DNA of 64,000 bases from Flaviramulus_B aquimarinus (GCF_039543205.1 NZ_BAABJH010000001.1:1488001-1552000); one strand, 5' to 3'. Shown: positions 34,785 to 43,023, counted from the first letter of the stretch. The notes: generated from the sequence alone by a model not told the origin. Numbers and translations: made by a program.

Positions 34785-35861
34785 TCATTGGCTTTTATCA
34801 ACTTTTAAAGTCTCAAAAATATTTCTTAAATCCTTTTTATAAGGTAAATGGTCTGCTCGTCCTTTTTTGAAAATATCATTACTATTACCTTGACCTTTGC
34901 GAAGTTCTTTTTGCTCTTCGTAGGGCAATGCATTTATTTCTTTACAGTTTGTTGAACAACAATTATCCATTTCTGCTTTGCAATCATCACATTGAATGAA
35001 TAGTAAATGACAGGCTTCATTAGCACAATTGGTATGCACGTCAAAAGGGTTTCCACATTGATGGCAATTAGCAATAACATCATTACTAATACGTTCTGCT
35101 CGTCGGTCATCAAACACAAAATTTTGTCCTAAAAACTTATTTTCAAGATTTTCTTCATTCACTTGTCTGGTATATTCAATAATACCACCTTCTAACTGAT
35201 ACACATTTTTAAAGCCTTTATGCTTGAAGTAGGCACTGGCTTTTTCGCATCGGATGCCCCCAGTACAATACATAACAAGGTTTTTATCTTCTTTATAATC
35301 TTTTAAATCATCTTCAATAATATCTAAAGACTCTCTAAATGTATCTACATCTGGCGTTACGGCATTTTTAAAATGACCTATTTCGCTTTCGTAGTGGTTA
35401 CGCATATCAACTAAAACCGTATTTTCATCTTCAATAAGTTCATTAAACTTATTTGCACCAACATGAACACCTTTGTTTGTAACATCAAACGTATTGTCAT
35501 TTAAACCATCGGCAACAATTTTTTTACGGACTTTTACTTTCAGTTTTAAAAACGATTTATTGTCTTGCTCTACAGCAATATTCAATCGAATGCCTTTTAA
35601 AAAATCAATAGAATCTAAATGTGTTTTAAACTCATTAAAGCGGTCTGCTGGAAGCGATAATTGGCCATTAATCCCTTCATGGGCTACATAAATTCTACCT
35701 AGAACGCCAAATGCGTCCCATGTTATAAATAAATGGTCTCTAAAAAGTTGGGGGTTGCCAATTTTGGCATACTGATAAAAAGAAAGAGTTAGTCGATTTT
35801 TTCCTGCTTTATCGATTAATTCCGCTCTTTCTTTTGCACTTAGTTTATTGTACAGTTGCAT
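34785..35861 (-). CDS. trhO: tRNA uridine(34) hydroxylase TrhO (rhodanese family)
   Basis: The 358-residue protein has an N-terminal acylphosphatase-like domain, a rhodanese domain with the active-site loop MYCTGGIRCEKASAYFKHKGF, and a C-terminal cysteine-rich segment (CHQCGNPFDVHTNCANEACH) typical of YceA/TrhO. It hydroxylates U34 of certain tRNAs in the first step of 5-(carboxy)methoxyuridine formation, using oxygen. A well-formed TTG-N19-TACTTTTG promoter lies upstream at 35902-35931. Confidence 0.93.
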   Translation of the reverse strand: MQLYNKLSAKERAELIDKAGKNRLTLSFYQYAKIGNPQLFRDHLFITWDAFGVLGRIYVAHEGINGQLSLPADRFNEFKTHLDSIDFLKGIRLNIAVEQDNKSFLKLKVKVRKKIVADGLNDNTFDVTNKGVHVGANKFNELIEDENTVLVDMRNHYESEIGHFKNAVTPDVDTFRESLDIIEDDLKDYKEDKNLVMYCTGGIRCEKASAYFKHKGFKNVYQLEGGIIEYTRQVNEENLENKFLGQNFVFDDRRAERISNDVIANCHQCGNPFDVHTNCANEACHLLFIQCDDCKAEMDNCCSTNCKEINALPYEEQKELRKGQGNSNDIFKKGRADHLPYKKDLRNIFETLKVDKSQ

Positions 35862-35901
35862 GCTATACTAATTTATAAGATTAAAGAAATATTTTAAAAC
35901 A

Positions 35902-35931
35902 CAAAAGTACAATTTTAAAGGAATACAGCAA
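35902..35931 (-). promoter_or_regulatory. trhO promoter (TTG-N19-TAnnTTTG)
   Basis: On the minus strand TTG (35931-35929), a 19-base spacer and TACTTTTG (35909-35902) match the Bacteroidota housekeeping promoter exactly. The start codon is at 35861. Confidence 0.75.
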
Positions 35932-35943
35932 TTTATTACATAA

Positions 35944-35977
35944 AAAAGCACCTAAATATAATTATTTAAGTGCTTTT
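35944..35977 (-). terminator. Intrinsic terminator of a minus-strand transcript between recA and trhO
   Basis: Read on the minus strand, AAAAGCAC...GTGCTTTT with an inner TAAATA/TATTTA extension is followed by a T-run (TTTTTTA). No gene ends here. It lies upstream of the trhO promoter and about 70 bases after an ECF-like promoter on the same strand, so it would end an RNA that carries no gene. Confidence 0.75.
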
Positions 35978-36047
35978 AGTTGAGTTTGAGTTAGTCGTTA
36001 TTCAATTCTCAATTTGGTAATTTTCACAGCAAAAAAATTCCTTTTCA
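35944..36047 (-). ncRNA. Candidate ECF-sigma-dependent small RNA, about 100 nt
   Basis: The stretch runs from the expected start point just past the ECF-like promoter (36048-36081, minus strand) to the terminator at 35944-35977. It contains no convincing frame; the only one is GTG plus 15 codons (VKRNFFAVKITKLRIE) opening at 36047. Size, stem-terminator and promoter type resemble envelope-stress sRNAs of other bacteria. The rest of the gap 35862-36214 holds the trhO promoter to the left and the recA promoter to the right. The RNA itself is inferred. Confidence 0.5.
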
Positions 36048-36081
36048 CTCTATAGATGCAAAAAAAGCAAAAGGGTTGCGT
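36048..36081 (-). promoter_or_regulatory. ECF-type promoter motif, copy A
   Basis: On the minus strand ACGCAACCCTTTT is followed, after a T-rich spacer, by GCATCTATAGAG. Over the first 29 positions it differs from the copy before the sigma-factor operon (37281-37316) at only three bases. The GCAACC and CATCTA blocks, about 15 bases apart, have the form of -35 and -10 elements of extracytoplasmic-function sigma factors. Confidence 0.6.
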
Positions 36082-36153
36082 AGTAGTATTCGTTTTATTT
36101 TTAATCTCATAAAAAAACCATTTTTGTTTCAATATTTATGTTGAAAACTATTA

Positions 36154-36184
36154 TTGTACCATCACAAAAGATGTAGTATTTTAG
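36154..36184 (+). promoter_or_regulatory. Putative recA promoter
   Basis: TTG (36154-36156), a 20-base spacer and TATTTTAG (36177-36184), one mismatch from TAnnTTTG, lie 30 bases before the recA ATG. No LexA-type box is evident. Confidence 0.4.
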
Positions 36185-36214
36185 CATACCTAATTTCAGA
36201 AAAATTTATATTAA

Positions 36215-37216
36215 ATGAGCAGTGAAAAAGACGCTAAGTTAAAAGCATTAAAACTTACATTAGACAAACTAGATAAAGCCTACGGAAAAGGAACAGTAAT
36301 GAAAATGAGCGATGCGGCCATACAAGATGTCGATGCTATTCCATCGGGTTCTTTAGGATTAGATATTGCACTAGGCGTTGGTGGGTATCCACGAGGTCGT
36401 GTTATAGAAATTTATGGCCCGGAATCTTCTGGTAAAACCACATTAACGTTACACGCCATAGCCGAAGCTCAGAAAGCTGGAGGTATTGCAGCTTTTATTG
36501 ATGCAGAACATGCTTTTGATAGGTTTTATGCTGAAAAACTAGGTGTGGATATTGATAATTTAATCATCTCGCAACCCGATAACGGCGAGCAAGCTTTAGA
36601 AATTACTGATAATTTAATTCGCTCTGGAGCCATTGATATTGTTGTAATTGATTCTGTTGCAGCATTAACCCCTAAAAGTGAAATTGAAGGCGAAATGGGA
36701 GACTCTAAAATGGGGTTACATGCCCGTTTAATGTCTCAAGCATTACGAAAACTAACTGGGTCTATTAGCAAGACTAACTGTACCGTAATATTTATTAACC
36801 AATTACGTGAAAAAATTGGGGTTATGTTCGGTAATCCAGAAACCACAACTGGTGGTAACGCTCTAAAATTCTATGCTTCAGTTAGGTTAGATATTAGACG
36901 TTCTACACAAATAAAGCAAACCGATGGTAATGTAGCAGGTAATAAAACACGTGTAAAAGTGGTTAAAAACAAAGTTGCACCACCTTTTAAAATGACTGAA
37001 TTTGATATTATGTATGGTGAAGGTATATCTAAAGTTGGTGAAATCTTAGATTTAGCTGTAGAACACGAAATTGTTAAAAAGAGCGGTTCTTGGTTTAGTT
37101 ATGATGATACTAAACTGGGTCAAGGGCGCGATGCTGTAAAAGCACTAATTAAAGATAACCCTGAACTTATGGACGAATTGGAAGCCAAGGTTAGAAAAAT
37201 AGTATCTGAAAATTAG
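36215..37216 (+). CDS. recA: Recombinase RecA
   Basis: The 333-residue protein is RecA. It shows Walker A GPESSGKTTL, the loop DSVAALTPKSEIEGEMGD, the L2 region NQLREKIGVMFGNPETTTGGNALKFYAS and the conserved LDLAVEHEIVKKSGSWFSY. It forms ATP-dependent filaments on single-stranded DNA for homologous recombination and repair. The C-terminal tail is short. It is transcribed alone and ends in a strong intrinsic terminator. Confidence 0.98.
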   Translation: MSSEKDAKLKALKLTLDKLDKAYGKGTVMKMSDAAIQDVDAIPSGSLGLDIALGVGGYPRGRVIEIYGPESSGKTTLTLHAIAEAQKAGGIAAFIDAEHAFDRFYAEKLGVDIDNLIISQPDNGEQALEITDNLIRSGAIDIVVIDSVAALTPKSEIEGEMGDSKMGLHARLMSQALRKLTGSISKTNCTVIFINQLREKIGVMFGNPETTTGGNALKFYASVRLDIRRSTQIKQTDGNVAGNKTRVKVVKNKVAPPFKMTEFDIMYGEGISKVGEILDLAVEHEIVKKSGSWFSYDDTKLGQGRDAVKALIKDNPELMDELEAKVRKIVSEN

Positions 37217-37245
37217 ATTTATTTTTATTTAAATAAAAAGTTTAG

Positions 37246-37272
37246 AAAATCCCGTTAGTTCGGGATTTTTTT
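37246..37272 (+). terminator. recA intrinsic terminator
   Basis: AAAATCCCG / CGGGATTTT (37246-37254 with 37261-37269), loop TTAGTT, followed by T residues to 37272. It separates recA from the sigma-factor operon. Confidence 0.88.
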
Positions 37273-37280
37273 GGTTTTTA

Positions 37281-37316
37281 ACGCAACCCTTTTCCTCTTT
37301 TAGCATCTAAATAGAG
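37281..37316 (+). promoter_or_regulatory. ECF-type promoter motif, copy B (sigma operon)
   Basis: ACGCAACCCTTTT followed by a T-rich spacer and GCATCTAAATAGAG lies 34 bases before the lipoprotein ATG at 37350. It is near-identical to the minus-strand motif at 36048-36081. Because it precedes a unit encoding an ECF sigma factor, autoregulation by that factor is the simplest reading (inference). Confidence 0.6.
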
Positions 37317-37349
37317 CAAACATGTATTTTAACCCTAAATTTATTTGCT

Positions 37350-37763
37350 ATGATAAGATTTGTTGTACTTTGTTTAACATTAGTACTATTTTCATCATGT
37401 AGTCTTGGTAATGATGACGGTACAGCTTTTGGTTTTGAAGTGTTACCTGTTGAAGGTGTAGATATTCCTAATGAATTTAAATTAGGAGAAACATATCCTA
37501 TCACAGTGTCTTATTTAAGACCCACGACTTGTCATGGATTTAAAGAGTTTTATTATTTGAAAGAAAATAATGAACGTACCGTTGCTCCTATAACTTATGT
37601 TTTTAATAGGAACGATTGCGAAACGCTTGAAGAGGAATTGGTAGAAGCTTCTTTTAATTTTAAAGTAACCAGTAATGGTTCTTATATTTTTAAGTTTTGG
37701 CAAGGTGAAGATAACGATGGAGGCTCTCAATATTTAACTATTGAAGTTTTTGTTGTCGAATAA
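37350..37763 (+). CDS. Small lipoprotein, first gene of the ECF sigma operon
   Basis: The 137-residue protein begins MIRFVVLCLTLVLFSSC, a lipoprotein signal peptide with lipid Cys17. The mature part is a compact beta-rich domain with two cysteines (PTTCHGFKEFYY and NRNDCETLEEE) that could form a disulfide. It lies 30 bases upstream of the sigma-factor gene and behind an ECF-like promoter. This makes it a possible envelope sensor or a product of the sigma response. I do not know the family by name. Confidence 0.85.
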   Translation: MIRFVVLCLTLVLFSSCSLGNDDGTAFGFEVLPVEGVDIPNEFKLGETYPITVSYLRPTTCHGFKEFYYLKENNERTVAPITYVFNRNDCETLEEELVEASFNFKVTSNGSYIFKFWQGEDNDGGSQYLTIEVFVVE

Positions 37764-37793
37764 TTTTAAGTATTAATTAATACATGTTTAATT

Positions 37794-38336
37794 TTGAGTT
37801 TAAAGCAACTCATAGAAAATTGTAAAATTGATGATACTAAAGCACAAGGTGAATTATATAAACTCTTTTCGAGTAAATTATTTTCTGTCTGCTTAAAGTA
37901 TTCAAGAAACTATGCAGAAGCAGAAGATAACCTGCAAGATGCATTTTTAACAATTTTCAAAAAAATTGAACAATATAAAGGCAAAGGCTCTTTTGAGGGT
38001 TGGTTGAAGCGCATTACCATAAACACCGTATTGCAACGCTACCGAAATGAAAAGGTTTTTGATATTATAAATGAAAATATTATTGAAGATGTTGAATTAG
38101 AAGTTGATGAAAGCCTAGTTTCCATTGATTATCTTTTACAAATAATTCAAGAATTACCGGATAGATACCGATTGGTTTTCAACCTTTATGTACTTGATGG
38201 TTATTCGCATAAAGATATAGCAAGTATGCTAAACATTAATTTAGGAACTTCGAAATCGAATCTATCGCGAGCTAGACAGATTTTGAAACGAACTATAGAA
38301 GACTATAAAAAAACACAACAATCACAATCATTATAA
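37794..38336 (+). CDS. ECF RNA polymerase sigma factor
   Basis: The 180-residue protein has sigma region 2 (AEAEDNLQDAFLTIFKKIEQYK, SFEGWLKRITINTVLQRYR) and region 4 (LPDRYRLVFNLYVLDGYSHKDIASMLNI then TSKSNLSRARQILKR). The start is TTG at 37794 (MSLKQLIENC), the usual N terminus of this subfamily; the ATG at 37784 is in another frame. The stop overlaps the ATG of the next gene (TAATG), so the sigma factor and the membrane protein behind it are translationally coupled, as expected for a sigma/anti-sigma pair. Confidence 0.93.
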   Translation: MSLKQLIENCKIDDTKAQGELYKLFSSKLFSVCLKYSRNYAEAEDNLQDAFLTIFKKIEQYKGKGSFEGWLKRITINTVLQRYRNEKVFDIINENIIEDVELEVDESLVSIDYLLQIIQELPDRYRLVFNLYVLDGYSHKDIASMLNINLGTSKSNLSRARQILKRTIEDYKKTQQSQSL

Positions 38337-39922
38337 TGCGTGATAAAAAACATATAGACCGGTTATTTCAAGAAGGCTTTAAAGATTTTGAAGCGACTCC
38401 TACTGATGCTGTTTGGAAAAATATTGAGGCTAAACTTAATCAGAAAAAGAAAAAACGTCGTGTTATCCCAATTTGGTGGCGTTATGCTGGAGTTGCCGCT
38501 TTATTATTATTGCTTTTAACTGTTGGTGGCACTTACTTTAATGTGACTGATAGCACTCAACAAAATAATGACATACCACAAAATCAAGTTGTAGAAACAG
38601 AAAATACCACCTATGAAAAAGTAAATTTTGATGGAACAAACCCTACGAATGATTCTGAAAAAACAGAAAACGTTATAACGGACAACCCTAAAACTCAAAA
38701 TAATTTAAATAACGCATCAGAAACTAAACTTGAAGTGCCTTCAAATATTATAACACCTTCAAAGGAATCATCAATTGCAGAAAGTGCTTCTTCAAAAAAT
38801 GAGAATGAAAGTAAAGCTAATTTCCCTTCAAATACCATACTAAATTCCAATAGCAACAACTTAATAAACCAGAAAAATATTAAGAATGTTGCTGTTATAA
38901 GCACACCCAAAAACAACAATAATTTTAAAAACAGTCCTAAAAAATTACAGAACAAAATAGCTGTAGCGGTATCTGATGATGAAACACATGGCCATACCAA
39001 CAATGGCGTCAAAAATAAAGCGTCTTTAATTGATACCAAAAAAGCAAAAGAACTCATAAACAACCCATTACAGAGTAACACTATAGCAGAAGCAGAAAAA
39101 GAAACACCCGAAAAAACCATTGTCGAAAGTAAGGCTTCACCAGACAACACATTAACTATAGAAGAAGCTATAGATGAAAATAAAGATGTTCTTGTTGAAG
39201 AAACAAATCAAAACAGATGGCGTGTAGTTCCAAATGCGGCACCTGTTTACTTTAACACTTTAGGTGAAGGGTCATCTATAGACCCACAGTTTAATAACAA
39301 CTCTAAAAGTGGCGAACTTAATATGAGCTATGGTATTTCTGCCAGTTACGCTATAAACAAAAAACTAAAAGTGCGTTCTGGTATTAACAAGGTGAATTTA
39401 GGTTATAATACAAATGATGTTATTGTTTTTCAGTCTTCTGGTTTAAGTTCGAATACTAGTGCCTTACGAAATGTTAATGGCAATGGGGCTAGTGATTCGG
39501 TTTCGCTTATCAGTGCAGAAAGTTTAGATAGTGAGGCTCCCGAATCACTTACATCATCTAACACCTCAATTAATCAAGCTTTAGGTTACATAGAAATTCC
39601 ATTAGAAATTCAATATGCCCTTTCTAATAAAAAATTAGGTATTAATATTATTGGTGGTTTTAGTTCATTCTTTTTAAATAATAATGAAATATTTTCTGAA
39701 GGTGAAAATGGTAACAGAACCTTTTTAGGTGAAGCTAATAACATAAACAAAGTAAGCTATAGTGCTAATTTTGGCTTAGGTTTAAACTATCAAATTTCTA
39801 AAAAAATAGATTTGAATTTAGAGCCTATGTTTAAATATCAAATTAATACGTTTAAAAATACTTCTGGTAATTTTACACCTTTTTTTATAGGTGTTTATAC
39901 TGGGTTTGCCATTAAGTTTTAG
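38336..39922 (+). CDS. Putative anti-sigma protein fused to an outer-membrane beta-barrel-like domain
   Basis: The 528-residue protein has a short charged N-terminal segment (1-46, HIDRLFQEGFKDFEATPTDA), one hydrophobic helix (47-68, WWRYAGVAALLLLLLTVGG), a disordered Asn/Ser/Lys/Glu-rich linker (70 to about 290), and a C-terminal domain of alternating strands. The last domain (SYGISASYAINKKLKVRSG ... IEIPLEIQYALSNKKLG) ends in GFAIKF, with the terminal aromatic typical of outer-membrane barrels. The coupling to the sigma gene suggests the N terminus binds the sigma factor. A single chain linking inner-membrane helix and barrel-like domain is unusual; function is inferred. Confidence 0.8.
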   Translation: MRDKKHIDRLFQEGFKDFEATPTDAVWKNIEAKLNQKKKKRRVIPIWWRYAGVAALLLLLLTVGGTYFNVTDSTQQNNDIPQNQVVETENTTYEKVNFDGTNPTNDSEKTENVITDNPKTQNNLNNASETKLEVPSNIITPSKESSIAESASSKNENESKANFPSNTILNSNSNNLINQKNIKNVAVISTPKNNNNFKNSPKKLQNKIAVAVSDDETHGHTNNGVKNKASLIDTKKAKELINNPLQSNTIAEAEKETPEKTIVESKASPDNTLTIEEAIDENKDVLVEETNQNRWRVVPNAAPVYFNTLGEGSSIDPQFNNNSKSGELNMSYGISASYAINKKLKVRSGINKVNLGYNTNDVIVFQSSGLSSNTSALRNVNGNGASDSVSLISAESLDSEAPESLTSSNTSINQALGYIEIPLEIQYALSNKKLGINIIGGFSSFFLNNNEIFSEGENGNRTFLGEANNINKVSYSANFGLGLNYQISKKIDLNLEPMFKYQINTFKNTSGNFTPFFIGVYTGFAIKF

Positions 39923-39980
39923 GTTTTTGGTTAGATCTATCTAGATATAGGTTTTCAATTAAGCTTGAAAACTATATCAA

Positions 39981-40012
39981 AAAACTGCTCGACCCTTCGA
40001 GCAGTTTTTTAT
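39981..40012. terminator. Bidirectional terminator at the end of the sigma operon
   Basis: A 12-bp stem AAAACTGCTCGA / TCGAGCAGTTTT (39981-39992 with 39997-40008), loop CCCT, followed by T residues. It ends the sigma operon and abuts the stop codon of the convergent plsC gene. Confidence 0.9.
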
Positions 40013-40746
40013 TTATTAAAAGTTTGTAATTGTCTAAATATAATAGCTCTAGCTTGGCCATTCAAAGCTTTGGTGTCATCAATAGTCAGACCCTCTGTAA
40101 ATAAAAACTTATGGATTTTAACACGCATTTTTCCAGGGCTTCCGCTAAAAAAAGTATACGAGAATCGTTTTTTATTATCTGCAAATGTTAATGGTACAAC
40201 AGGAATTTGATGATTTATGGCTAATCTAAAAGCACCATCTTTAAAATCATCTAACTCAATATGCTCTTCGGGCACACCGCCTTCAGGAAAAATACAAATA
40301 CTTACACCTGTTTTTAATCGCTTTTGCGCTCTTATAAAAACCGCTTGTCTACTTTTTGGAGAACTTCTATCTACCAAAATACAAGTCCGTTTATAAAAAA
40401 AACCAAAAAGTGGAATTTTAGCCAATTCAGCTTTCCCTACAAATACAAACGGGTTTTTAACCGATACCAACATAAGCATAATATCTGCCATTGAGGTATG
40501 ATTGGCTATAAACATATAACTTTTATGATATTCTGGAGTTTGCTCACGTTCAATTCGATAAGCAAAACCCATCCCTATTAAAATGAATTTGGACCAAAGC
40601 CTTGCCATTTTGAAAAAAAACGGATACCAAGACTCTTTTACAATAGAAATTAGAAGAAGTGGCAACATAATGAGTATTGGTATCGCCATTAATATATAAA
40701 ACCAAATGCGATACACTACCCAAAAGATGTATTTAAAAACAATCAT
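40009..40746 (-). CDS. plsC: 1-acyl-sn-glycerol-3-phosphate acyltransferase
   Basis: The protein contains the acyltransferase motifs NHTSMADIMLML (H-x4-D) and FPEGGVPEE, plus an N-terminal membrane helix (FWVVYRIWFYILMAIPILIM). It acylates lysophosphatidic acid to phosphatidic acid in phospholipid synthesis. I place the start at the ATG at 40746 (MIVFKYIF). A TTG three codons upstream overlaps a TACTTTTG -7 box (40753-40760) and so should precede the transcription start. Confidence 0.9.
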   Translation of the reverse strand: MIVFKYIFWVVYRIWFYILMAIPILIMLPLLLISIVKESWYPFFFKMARLWSKFILIGMGFAYRIEREQTPEYHKSYMFIANHTSMADIMLMLVSVKNPFVFVGKAELAKIPLFGFFYKRTCILVDRSSPKSRQAVFIRAQKRLKTGVSICIFPEGGVPEEHIELDDFKDGAFRLAINHQIPVVPLTFADNKKRFSYTFFSGSPGKMRVKIHKFLFTEGLTIDDTKALNGQARAIIFRQLQTFNK

Positions 40747-40752
40747 AGATAT

Positions 40753-40760
40753 CAAAAGTA
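40753..40760 (-). promoter_or_regulatory. plsC -7 element (decides the start codon)
   Basis: TACTTTTG on the minus strand matches TAnnTTTG and lies 6 bases before the ATG at 40746, implying an almost leaderless message. The -33 element is not clear. Confidence 0.45.
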
Positions 40761-40770
40761 CATAATTGTA

Positions 40771-40801
40771 TTGAGGTATTTTATTAAAACAATTACCTTT
40801 G
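40771..40801 (+). promoter_or_regulatory. trpS promoter (TTG-N20-TAnnTTTG)
   Basis: TTG (40771-40773), a 20-base spacer and TACCTTTG (40794-40801) match the Bacteroidota consensus. The resulting leader is about 55 bases and contains a small hairpin, ATTTCCGT / ACGGGAAAT with one bulge (40840-40860), ending 3 bases before the ATG. Confidence 0.7.
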
Positions 40802-40863
40802 CTTTTCGGTTATTTTATTTTTAAATATTAATTAAAGAGATTTCCGTCTACACGGGAAATATT

Positions 40864-41832
40864 ATGGCAAGAATACTTACAGGCATACAAAGTACAGGAA
40901 CACCACATTTAGGAAATATTTTAGGCGCCATTATTCCAGCTATTAAAATGGCTGAAAAACCTGAAAATGATTCCTATTTATTTATAGCAAACCTACATAC
41001 CTTAACTCAAATTAAAGATGCTGAAACGTTGCGCACTAACACATATTCTACTGCTGCTACTTGGTTAGCTTTTGGTTTAGATATTCAAAAAACAGTGTTT
41101 TACAGACAAAGCGATGTCCCTCAAGTCACCGAATTATCTTGGTATTTAAGTTGTTTTTTTCCGTATCAACGATTAACCTTAGCACATAGTTTTAAAGACA
41201 AAGCCGATAGATTGGAAGATGTAAACTCGGGTTTGTTTACTTATCCCATGCTTATGGCTGCCGATATTTTATTATATGATGCCGAAATCATCCCCGTAGG
41301 AAAGGATCAAGAACAACATATTGAAATGACACGCGATGTGGCTTCTCGTTTTCATGCTAAAGTGGGAGAAACTTTTGTTTTGCCTAAAGCTGAAGTTCAA
41401 AAAGACACCAAACTTATTCCTGGTACGGATGGCGAAAAAATGAGTAAGAGTAGAAATAACATCATCAATATATTTTTGGATGATAAAAAACTACGCAAGC
41501 AAATCATGGGGATTCAAACCGATAGTACACCACTTGAAGAACCTAAAGATTGGAGTACTTGTAACTGTTTTGCCATTTATAGTTTATTAGCTAGTGATGT
41601 TCAGATTGCTGAAATGAAAGCCAACTATGAAAATGGTGGTTATGGATACGGGCATGCTAAACAAGCTTTATTTGAATTGATTATTTTAACATTTGCGACG
41701 CAACGGGAGCGTTATAACTATTATATGAGTAATTTCAATGAAATTGATAAAGCACTTACTATTGGTGCCGAAAAAGCAAAGTTAGTTGCTGATGCTGTTT
41801 TGGATAGGGTTCGAGAAAAAGTTGGGTATTAA
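40864..41832 (+). CDS. trpS: Tryptophanyl-tRNA synthetase
   Basis: The 322-residue class I synthetase has a HIGH-type motif (TGTPHLGNILGAI, residues about 11-23) and a KMSKS loop (GTDGEKMSKSRNN). Tryptophan-pocket segments are YPMLMAADILLYDA and VPVGKDQEQHIEMTRD-like (IIPVGKDQEQHIEMTRDVA). It charges tRNA-Trp. The gene has its own promoter, and its stop overlaps the stop of convergent dprA by 4 bases. Confidence 0.97.
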   Translation: MARILTGIQSTGTPHLGNILGAIIPAIKMAEKPENDSYLFIANLHTLTQIKDAETLRTNTYSTAATWLAFGLDIQKTVFYRQSDVPQVTELSWYLSCFFPYQRLTLAHSFKDKADRLEDVNSGLFTYPMLMAADILLYDAEIIPVGKDQEQHIEMTRDVASRFHAKVGETFVLPKAEVQKDTKLIPGTDGEKMSKSRNNIINIFLDDKKLRKQIMGIQTDSTPLEEPKDWSTCNCFAIYSLLASDVQIAEMKANYENGGYGYGHAKQALFELIILTFATQRERYNYYMSNFNEIDKALTIGAEKAKLVADAVLDRVREKVGY

Positions 41833-42932
41833 GTCACCTCAAATAATTTCCCTGGTAAAGGCCTTATAACCCCTTTTAATTCCATAGTTAATAAAATACT
41901 AGCGACTTTAAAAATGGGTAATTCGCAGTTAATGGCAATAACATCCAATTGCTGTTTCTCATTTTCTTTTAGGTACTTGTAAATTACTTTTTCGATAGGA
42001 TCCAACTCAACAAATAACTGTTTTTGTATGGTTGGCGTTTTATGGTCTTCTAGCTGCCAATTCAAAATATAAGGGACATCTAAAGGCGTGGTTAACATAT
42101 GTGCTTTTTGATGTTTTATCAAATTATTACAACCTACACTTTGACTATCTGTTGTCCGACCAGGAACGGCAAACACATCTCTGTTGTAGGAATTGGCAAT
42201 ATCTGCCGTTACTAAACTCCCCCCTTTTTCAGCAGACTCTATAACTATAGTAGCCTGGCTCAATCCAGCAATAACTCTATTTCGTTTTAAAAAATTGTTT
42301 TTATCAAAAGAGTCGCTACTCCAAAAATCGGTAAAGAACCCACCATTTTTCTCCACATCCACCACATACTTTTTATGCACTTTAGGATAAATTTGGTTCA
42401 GTCCATGCGCTAAACAACCTATAGTCTGTAAATTATGTTTCAAAGCTGCTTTGTGTGCCGTTATATCTGTTCCATAAGCAAATCCAGAAACAATTATAGG
42501 ATTGTATACGGCTAATTGTTCAACCAAATCCTCACAAAAGGCTATACCACTGGTTGTAATTTTCCGAGCCCCAACTATGCTAATAATATGTTGCTGTTTT
42601 AAATTAATCTGTCCTGACTGAAATAACAGAATTGGGCTATCAATACAATGCTTAAGCTTTTCGGGGTAGTTATTATCTTCAAAATATAAGACCTTAATTC
42701 TATTTTCTTTAATGAAATTAATTTCTTTTTCGGCTTCTTTTACATGTTGGGTTTTAAACAATTCATTGATTGTAACTATTCCAATTCCATTAATTTTAAG
42801 TAGATTTTGCTTTTTTTCTTTTAACACGCCTTCGGCAGAACCACAATGAGAAATCAATCGTTTTGCAGTAATATCGCCAATATTTGGCACATGTTGCAAG
42901 GCTAAAGTATAAAGCAAATTGTTTTCTGTCAT
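41829..42932 (-). CDS. dprA: DNA-processing protein DprA
   Basis: The start at 42932 gives MTENNLLYTLALQHVPNIG, the usual N terminus; an ATG 9 codons upstream is less likely. The protein has an N-terminal HhH-like region, the Rossmann-like DprA core (SIVGARKITTSGIAFCEDL, SGFAYGTDITAHKAALKH, LKRNRVIAGLS) and a C-terminal winged-helix-like domain (about 310-367). DprA loads RecA on incoming single-stranded DNA during natural transformation. It converges with trpS and diverges from the SPOR gene. Confidence 0.94.
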   Translation of the reverse strand: MTENNLLYTLALQHVPNIGDITAKRLISHCGSAEGVLKEKKQNLLKINGIGIVTINELFKTQHVKEAEKEINFIKENRIKVLYFEDNNYPEKLKHCIDSPILLFQSGQINLKQQHIISIVGARKITTSGIAFCEDLVEQLAVYNPIIVSGFAYGTDITAHKAALKHNLQTIGCLAHGLNQIYPKVHKKYVVDVEKNGGFFTDFWSSDSFDKNNFLKRNRVIAGLSQATIVIESAEKGGSLVTADIANSYNRDVFAVPGRTTDSQSVGCNNLIKHQKAHMLTTPLDVPYILNWQLEDHKTPTIQKQLFVELDPIEKVIYKYLKENEKQQLDVIAINCELPIFKVASILLTMELKGVIRPLPGKLFEVT

Positions 42933-43023
42933 TTTAAGTATTTGATTTTGAAAGTGCAATAAAAGAATTTTTAAAGTGTTAATAAATAATTATAATGGAA
43001 TTTTATCTATATGCATAATTTTT

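Noticed and set aside
38695..39150. Hydrophobic 151-codon frame on the minus strand
   Set aside because: It is the complement of the Asn/Ser/Lys-rich linker of the anti-sigma-like gene; the hydrophobic look is a by-product of codon bias.
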